This document shows, piece after piece, positions 43,022-47,355 of a stretch of DNA of 47,355 nucleotides. A program made the position numbers and the translations under genes. Source of the stretch: Cytophagales bacterium. Lineage in GTDB: Bacteria; Bacteroidota; Bacteroidia; Cytophagales; Spirosomataceae. The stretch covers positions 1 through 47,355 of the forward strand of contig JAAFJL010000016.1 in NCBI GenBank assembly GCA_013298865.1. Direction: 5' to 3'. Under the pieces are notes generated by a model. That model had not been told where the DNA came from and ran no database searches. It saw only the letters and a program-made list of their open reading frames with translations. The stretch's first letter is position 1; each line of letters opens with the position of its first letter.

Positions 43022-44311
43022 ATGAAAAATATATTCATAAAATCAATTGTACTCGCTTCTGTTGCCATTATTGGTTTGGCTTCATGTCAGAAAGAGTACC
43101 TTAATCCAAGTACAGCATCAGAAACTCAGGTAGTTTCGGACGTAGAAGGATTAATTGCTTTGGCAAACAATTTACCATTACGTTATGCAGTAGGTCGCCA
43201 AAGCCCAGGCTATACAATTATTGCCACGGGAGGTTTAACAACAAGAGAGTTAACAGTATTAAATGCTGGAAACTTAGACGAAGACCAATTGCAACGTGGT
43301 GCTGCTGGTGTGGACGGGAACAATGCTGTAGTTCGTAATCTTTGGGCTCAGTTAAATATTGTTAAAGGAAATTCAGACTTGATTTTGAATAACCTCAATA
43401 AAGTTTCTGACCCAGCTTTAAAATCAGCATTACAGGCTTATGCGTCTATTTATAAAGCATTGGCAATTGGAACAATGTCTCAGTTTTGGCAACAAGTTAC
43501 TATAGAAACTGCTACAAATGCGAAGTTTGTCCCACGTGACGAAGCTCTTCGTCAGGCGATTACGCTTTTAGAATCTGCACAAGCTGCAATTGCTGCTAAT
43601 GCAATTCCTGCATCTTTCAATAGTAAAGTTGTTACAGGTTTAGATATTCCGAATACGATTAATGCCCTTATTGCTCGTTATTCTCTATTCGTTGGTGACA
43701 ATGCAAAAGCAATTGCAGCAGCAGGTCGTGTATCTGCAACGGCAAAATCTTCTTGGAATTTTGATGATGTTACTCGTAACCCAATTTGGGACGTAGCATT
43801 GGGCAATGTAAACGTTTTCCAGCCTGCTTCATTGGGTTTTGGATTGCCATCAGATTTAACGCCCCCAACAACCGACAAAAGAATTGACTTCTATTTCACA
43901 AGTCGTACTGCAACAAATGGTGTTTTCAGAGGAAAAGGATTTTTTACAGCCAATAGTGCTTCGATACCTGTCTATTTACCAGGCGAAATGGCTTTGATAG
44001 TTGCAGAGGCAAATGTTCGTACAAATAACTTTGACGCTGCAATTACTGCGTTGAATTCAGTACTAACAAAAAAGACAGACGCTTGGGGAATTGGAGCTGA
44101 TTTACCTGCATATTCGGGCGAAAAAACTTCGGCAGCTCTTTTAAATGAAGTTTATCGTAACCGTAGAATTGAATTATTCATGACTGGAATGGCATTGGAA
44201 GACAACCGCCGTTTCACGAGACCAGCAACAGAACGTAGCCGTACTTGGATGCCTTATCCTAACATCGAAAAGGATAACAACACCAATACTCCTGCGAATC
44301 CTGATAACTAA
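43022..44311 (+). CDS. SusD/RagB-like surface lipoprotein
   Basis: This 429-residue nutrient-binding lipoprotein forms the lid on the SusC channel. It has a lipoprotein signal (IVLASVAIIGLASC, lipidated Cys at residue 22), a helical TPR-like region (VVRNLWAQLNIVKGNSDLIL, KALAIGTMSQFWQQV) and the C-terminal 'PVYLPGEMALIVAEANVRTN' and 'LLNEVYRNRRIELFMTGMAL' blocks typical of RagB/SusD. At 429 residues it is on the short side for the family. It is 20 bases downstream of susC and ends at a strong terminator, making a two-gene operon. Confidence 0.94.
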   Translation: MKNIFIKSIVLASVAIIGLASCQKEYLNPSTASETQVVSDVEGLIALANNLPLRYAVGRQSPGYTIIATGGLTTRELTVLNAGNLDEDQLQRGAAGVDGNNAVVRNLWAQLNIVKGNSDLILNNLNKVSDPALKSALQAYASIYKALAIGTMSQFWQQVTIETATNAKFVPRDEALRQAITLLESAQAAIAANAIPASFNSKVVTGLDIPNTINALIARYSLFVGDNAKAIAAAGRVSATAKSSWNFDDVTRNPIWDVALGNVNVFQPASLGFGLPSDLTPPTTDKRIDFYFTSRTATNGVFRGKGFFTANSASIPVYLPGEMALIVAEANVRTNNFDAAITALNSVLTKKTDAWGIGADLPAYSGEKTSAALLNEVYRNRRIELFMTGMALEDNRRFTRPATERSRTWMPYPNIEKDNNTNTPANPDN

Positions 44312-44344
44312 TAAATACCACTTCTGATCAAACTTAAATTGAAG

Positions 44345-44371
44345 AAAAGGCGAACAATGTTCGCCTTTTTT
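44345..44371 (+). terminator. Rho-independent terminator of susCD
   Basis: AAAAGGCGAAC (44345-44355), loop AAT, GTTCGCCTTTT (44359-44369), then further T. The stem is perfect over 11 bp. Confidence 0.93.
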
Positions 44372-44427
44372 GTTTTTAATAATGGGGAAATTACAAGAGT
44401 ATTAGATTTAATTTCCAGAGAAACAAA

Positions 44428-44453
44428 AAAGTCGATAATTAATTATCGACTTT
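44428..44453 (-). terminator. perfect palindromic terminator overlapping a stop codon
   Basis: AAAGTCGATAATT (44428-44440) and AATTATCGACTTT (44441-44453) form a perfect 26-bp palindrome followed by TTTTTGTTT on the minus strand. The stop codon of the minus-strand gene (44439-44441) and its last residues (KVDN) are encoded within it. Confidence 0.85.
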
Positions 44454-44984
44454 GGTATCTGAAAACTCAGTACTATATTTTGCTAACTCTTCGATTGATT
44501 CAACGGTTTCTAAACGAGTAGAGTTAAAATAATGATTTTGATTATCGAAAAAAGCTGAAAAATAATATTCTCCTGTATCGGTATTGGGCAGATAAGAAAA
44601 ATCATAAGCCCTTTGGAATCTCACTTTTTTCTGTGGAACATCTTCAAAAACAAGAATTCCATTTTTATCCCACAGCCTTATGATAATTTTTTGTTGAGAT
44701 TTATTACTAACATACATCTGAAACTTGAATGAACTTAGATGTTGAAATAGCCTAATATCAACGGAACTTTTTACTTTTTTCCGAGAAGGTTTTTCTGAAA
44801 CCTCAGCGTATTCAAAATTTATTCCCTTTTGTAAATTTGCCCTTTCTAAAGAATCCAGTGCTGGGTCATTACCATTGGTGGGGGTACTTTGTGATCGTAA
44901 TTGTGCTTCTGAAATACTTGAATTACCCAAACAGACTACAACGATTCCAAATAAAACTCGGCGGATAGTTTTAAATTTTTTCAT
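44439..44984 (-). CDS. secreted protein of unknown function
   Basis: This 181-residue exported protein has a signal peptide (MKKFKTIRRVLFGIVVVCLG, cleavage likely after SEA). The mature part has a disordered Ser/Asn stretch and then a beta-sandwich-like domain: 'FKFQMYVSNKSQQKIIIRLW', 'DKNGILVFEDVPQKKVRFQR', 'AYDFSYLPNTDTGEYYFSAF'. The pattern resembles the C-terminal sandwich domains used by type IX secretion cargo, or DUF3244-like modules, in which a strand pair is followed by GxYxF. It lies between susCD (convergent) and the LytTR gene (same strand, 154 bases apart). No function is assigned. Confidence 0.7.
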   Translation of the reverse strand: MKKFKTIRRVLFGIVVVCLGNSSISEAQLRSQSTPTNGNDPALDSLERANLQKGINFEYAEVSEKPSRKKVKSSVDIRLFQHLSSFKFQMYVSNKSQQKIIIRLWDKNGILVFEDVPQKKVRFQRAYDFSYLPNTDTGEYYFSAFFDNQNHYFNSTRLETVESIEELAKYSTEFSDTKVDN

Positions 44985-45138
44985 ATAAGTAAAATTTAAT
45001 TAATGATTAATTTAAAAACTTGATGAAAATACTTTTCGTAAATTCGACCTTAAAGAAACAACAGATTCTTCATTTTCCAAAGCCGATTACGAAAATTCAC
45101 AAAATATCACCATTTTAGATTAAACATTTACCATTTTT

Positions 45139-45483
45139 TTACTTTGATTGACAAAAATTAAAATACGATTCTGACTTCATAAATCCTTTTAGAATTGCAG
45201 TTTTTCTTCGAGAAACCTCTGCTTTCATTCCATTTTTCATTAAAACACTTTTTTTATCCATATCAAAAGAGCTCATGAAAATTGGGTTTACCAAATAGGC
45301 ACGATGCACCCGAAGGAAACCTTCAGCACTTAATTTTTTTTCATAAACCTTTAGCGTATTTGAGTTCACTATTTTCTTGCCATTATTTAGGTAGATGATA
45401 GTATAGTTTGAGTCTCCTTGAAGCATTATAATTTGGCTACTTTGAATATCAGGACAAGACTTTGTATGAAATGAGATAGTCAT
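45139..45483 (-). CDS. stand-alone LytTR DNA-binding regulator
   Basis: This 114-residue protein consists almost only of a LytTR domain: 'QIIMLQGDSNYTIIYLNNGK', 'NTLKVYEKKLSAEGFLRVHR', 'AYLVNPIFMSSFDMDKKSVL', and 'EVSRRKTAILKGFMK'. The receiver domain normally fused to it is absent, so control is not by phosphorylation of this protein itself. LytTR domains bind pairs of 9-bp direct repeats about 12-13 bp apart. A matching pair lies upstream at 45637-45667, in the gap shared with the divergent operon, which makes autoregulation and control of that operon likely. Confidence 0.9.
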   Translation of the reverse strand: MTISFHTKSCPDIQSSQIIMLQGDSNYTIIYLNNGKKIVNSNTLKVYEKKLSAEGFLRVHRAYLVNPIFMSSFDMDKKSVLMKNGMKAEVSRRKTAILKGFMKSESYFNFCQSK

Positions 45484-45636
45484 TTTGGGGGCGTTTTTTA
45501 GAAAGACTTATTAGCAATGAGCAGATGGGAGATAATAAGAATTAGTGTTTTTAGTATTAAAATTAAACATCACAAAATAGCTCCTAAATCTATATTGAAA
45601 TCAAGAGCAAAAACCTCATTTATAGCACCGTATTTT

Positions 45637-45667
45637 TACGGTATTAAAATGGGATAAATACGGTATT
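45637..45667. promoter_or_regulatory. candidate LytTR operator (two TACGGTATT direct repeats)
   Basis: TACGGTATT occurs identically at 45637-45645 and 45659-45667, separated by 13 bp (22 bp start to start). An inverted partial copy, ACCGTA, lies at 45627-45632 and forms a small palindrome with the first. The known LytTR consensus, two 9-bp repeats of the type [TA][AC][CA]GTTN[AG][TG] with 12-13 bp between, agrees at 7 of 9 positions. The site is 144 bp from the LytTR start and 124 bp from the trio start. The rest of the 307-bp gap 45484-45790 shows nothing clear. Confidence 0.55.
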
Positions 45668-45790
45668 TTTTATGTAAATTACTGTCTGTGAGAAGGTTAG
45701 AAGGGTTTTGGGAAATAATAGTTGAAGGATTTGGAATTTTGTGTAGTTTCAATGATTAAAATTATTTTTTCATTTTAAGCCCCTAATGAT

Positions 45791-46423
45791 ATGTTTGCTT
45801 TTCCAGAAAATTCAGAAAGTCCTGATATTGCCCACCTTGCCCCGATTCCTACATCCGAGGTATTTAACAAAAAAGAGGCTTATTTAGACCGAAAAAGAAA
45901 TCCTAATTTACCAATAGATTTAACTTTAGATTTAGAAACAATAAGTTTTAGTGTTTCAGAACTAAAGACATTAATCGACAAAGAGGACCCGAAAGATTTT
46001 GTTGTATTTCGATTTATTTGTGATGAGACTTTTAGAAGGTTGAGCATTACACCTGTAATTATGCAAGCAAATAAAACTATTGTGAAAAAATATTTTAATA
46101 CTACCCCATCTGCTATTGAACAAGTTAATAAAGGTCTTGTGAACTATCAATTTCGAAAATATTTACTAAAAAATGAATCAGAATTTTTGGATGAATGTGA
46201 TGGAGTGACTCATACGGTTCAAGATTTTATTCGATGGTTTGCCGAGAATACAACAGCACAAAGCATAACAGCGTTTTTTATCTTAGGCGATAAAAATAAT
46301 AAAAAAAGAACTGACATAGCTATTGTAGATACTAAAAAAATACCTACTACTGTTGAGGATTTTCTTTCAACAACTAATGATATATTTTCAGATAATGGCA
46401 CTGAATGCTGTCCCCCTCGATGA
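45791..46423 (+). CDS. unknown soluble protein, first gene of a signalling trio
   Basis: I do not recognise this 210-residue protein (MFAFPENSESPDIAHLAPIP). It has no signal peptide or membrane helix and is predicted to be mixed alpha/beta, with 'DFVVFRFICDETFRRLSITP' and 'TAFFILGDKNNKKRTDIAIV' as the most strand-like parts. The C-terminus is an odd Cys-Cys-Pro-Pro-Arg (GTECCPPR). Its TGA overlaps the ATG of the next gene (ATGA), so translation is coupled. The operon context with a membrane protein and a histidine kinase suggests a sensory or effector role. This is inference only. Confidence 0.7.
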   Translation: MFAFPENSESPDIAHLAPIPTSEVFNKKEAYLDRKRNPNLPIDLTLDLETISFSVSELKTLIDKEDPKDFVVFRFICDETFRRLSITPVIMQANKTIVKKYFNTTPSAIEQVNKGLVNYQFRKYLLKNESEFLDECDGVTHTVQDFIRWFAENTTAQSITAFFILGDKNNKKRTDIAIVDTKKIPTTVEDFLSTTNDIFSDNGTECCPPR

Positions 46424-47058
46424 GTCTTTATTTATATCTGATAGTTTTACTAATTGTTTTTATCAACACAATTAGACTAAAAAAACACCTACAAAATGGG
46501 AGTTTTATCTACTTGTATTGGTTAATAATCATTACAACTTTAGTGGAAGGGATTGGGTTTTACTTTTTGAAAATTATAGATAAACCCAATCCTTGGCTTT
46601 TTAAGTTTTATAATGCAATAGAATATACACTTCTTTGTTGCTATTTTCTATCAATTTTCAGTAATACTATTTTGAAAATTAGCATTAAAATTTCAGTTGG
46701 GTTTTACATAACTTATATTGCTTTAGGTTTAGCATTCCCATTTGACTTAAAGATATTGAATACCTATAAGTTTTTGGTAATGGCTATCTTTGTATGTATT
46801 TGGTCTGTTATCTATTTGAGAAGTTTATTACAAAGCGATTTCGAGATGAATCTTTGGGAAAACCCTCATTTTTGGATAAATACGAGTTTTTTATTGTTCT
46901 ATGCGGGGGCGTTTTTATTGATGAGCCTTATTTTTTATATTTATGAAAAAGATTTAGCATTAGCAAAACAGCTTTTTTCAATCAATCATGTCTTAAATAT
47001 TTTTTACTATTCAATCATGAGCTATGGCTTTATATGTCAGTCGAAATTAATGAATTAG
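46420..47058 (+). CDS. polytopic membrane protein, second gene of the trio
   Basis: The protein has 212 residues from ATG 46420 (MSLYLYLIVLLIVFINTIRL), chosen because it gives the standard ATGA overlap; an ATG at 46405 is also in frame. It has about six or seven hydrophobic segments (YLIVLLIVFINTI, YLYWLIIITTLVEGIGFYF, AIEYTLLCCYFLSIF, ISVGFYITYIALGLAF, FLVMAIFVCIWSVIYL, FLLFYAGAFLLMSLIFY, VLNIFYYSIMSYGFI). There is no transporter motif. It overlaps the histidine kinase gene by 25 bases. The kinase has only one short helix, so this protein may be its membrane sensor partner. Confidence 0.75.
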   Translation: MSLYLYLIVLLIVFINTIRLKKHLQNGSFIYLYWLIIITTLVEGIGFYFLKIIDKPNPWLFKFYNAIEYTLLCCYFLSIFSNTILKISIKISVGFYITYIALGLAFPFDLKILNTYKFLVMAIFVCIWSVIYLRSLLQSDFEMNLWENPHFWINTSFLLFYAGAFLLMSLIFYIYEKDLALAKQLFSINHVLNIFYYSIMSYGFICQSKLMN

Positions 47059-47355
47059 TACCCTTACTCTTAGGCGGAACTATTATTTTCTTAGTACTTT
47101 TTGGGTTCATTATCACCTTCTTTTTTGTTTATCAAAAACGACAGTTAAGGTTTGTACAAGAAAAAGCCACTCTCAAAGCTCAATACGATCAAGAAATTTT
47201 AAAATCTCAGTTAGAGGTGCAAAATGCCACTCTGCAGAACGTTGGACGAGAATTGCATGATAATATTGGTCAGTTATTGTCGGTCGTCCAAATCAATTTG
47301 AATGTTTTGGAAGAAACTCAAACTGACGATGAGGGTTATATCAAACAAACTAACG
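47034..47355 (+). CDS. sensor histidine kinase (NarL/HisKA_3 type), cut by the window end
   Basis: ATG at 47034 opens a frame that runs off the right edge (107 codons seen). The sequence has one N-terminal membrane helix (LVPLLLGGTIIFLVLFGFII, FFFVY), a coiled coil (KRQLRFVQEKATLKAQYDQE) and the dimerisation/phospho-acceptor motif 'VGRELHDNIGQLLSVVQINL' with the His in RELHDN. This is the HisKA_3 type that pairs with LuxR/NarL-like response regulators. The ATPase domain would lie outside the window. There is almost no periplasmic domain, so sensing probably depends on a partner, such as the upstream membrane protein. Confidence 0.88.
   Translation, partial: MSVEINELVPLLLGGTIIFLVLFGFIITFFFVYQKRQLRFVQEKATLKAQYDQEILKSQLEVQNATLQNVGRELHDNIGQLLSVVQINLNVLEETQTDDEGYIKQTN

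Overview
This window is a low-GC chromosomal segment of a Bacteroidota bacterium, most likely of the order Cytophagales. The evidence is a SusC/SusD pair, promoters of the -33 TTTG / -7 TAnnTTTG type, almost no purine-rich Shine-Dalgarno sites, a 60-residue Hc1-type histone H1-like protein, a two-subunit methylmalonyl-CoA mutase and a secreted ELWxxDGTxxGT-repeat protein. I cannot name the genus with confidence. No rRNA, tRNA, CRISPR, transposase or prophage gene was seen. Gene content is mainly housekeeping and mildly saccharolytic.

Layout. 0-5 kb (minus strand): an ABC-2 exporter (permease and ATPase), a Lys/Ala-rich histone-like protein with an SSB-like acidic tail, a SpoU/TrmH RNA methyltransferase and DprA. 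5-9.3 kb: a secreted GH43-type glycosidase, a candidate small RNA, an uncharacterised membrane-anchored protein, a biotin carboxylase gene broken by an internal out-of-frame deletion, and a small unknown. 9.4-13.1 kb: a PLP-dependent alpha-oxoamine synthase (lipid synthesis), the small histone, a MaoC hydratase, a secreted SnoaL/DUF4440-like protein, a 36-residue membrane peptide and a YegS-type lipid kinase. 13.1-17.4 kb: a heptad-repeat array, SUI1/YciH, and methylmalonyl-CoA mutase large and small subunits. 17.6-21.8 kb: dnaA, a small secreted protein, pyrD-queE and an STM3941-like membrane protein. 22-28 kb: a GH30 lipoprotein, a Uma2-like protein, a DUF1800-DUF1501 pair and a translationally coupled pair of unknowns. 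28-34 kb: a 175-bp palindromic element, a lipoprotein, ElaA, a tatD remnant, a class II Fic protein and DNA polymerase I. 34-39.5 kb: the ELWxxDGT-repeat protein, acetyl-CoA synthetase and a small secreted protein. 39.8-47.4 kb: susC-susD, a secreted unknown, a stand-alone LytTR regulator and, divergently, an overlapping trio (unknown soluble protein, polytopic membrane protein, histidine kinase cut by the window edge).

Metabolic links: the mutase, the broken biotin carboxylase and acetyl-CoA synthetase all belong to acyl-CoA/propionate metabolism. GH43, GH30 and SusCD point to polysaccharide use, but they are dispersed and do not form one tight locus.

The most unusual feature is a set of short-period repeats scattered through the window. 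They occur in related heptad 'dialects' (CAGTTAT/CAGTAAA, CAATTAT/CAATAAA, AGCCAAT, ACATCGA) plus a GANT tetrad type. Most arrays start exactly at, or within about 10 nt of, a gene's stop codon, and one lies in frame inside polA, where it encodes an 11-residue insert in the linker between the nuclease and polymerase parts. A second candidate is a direct-repeat operator (two identical TACGGTATT words, 22 bp apart) between the LytTR gene and the trio, which suggests an undescribed signalling locus.
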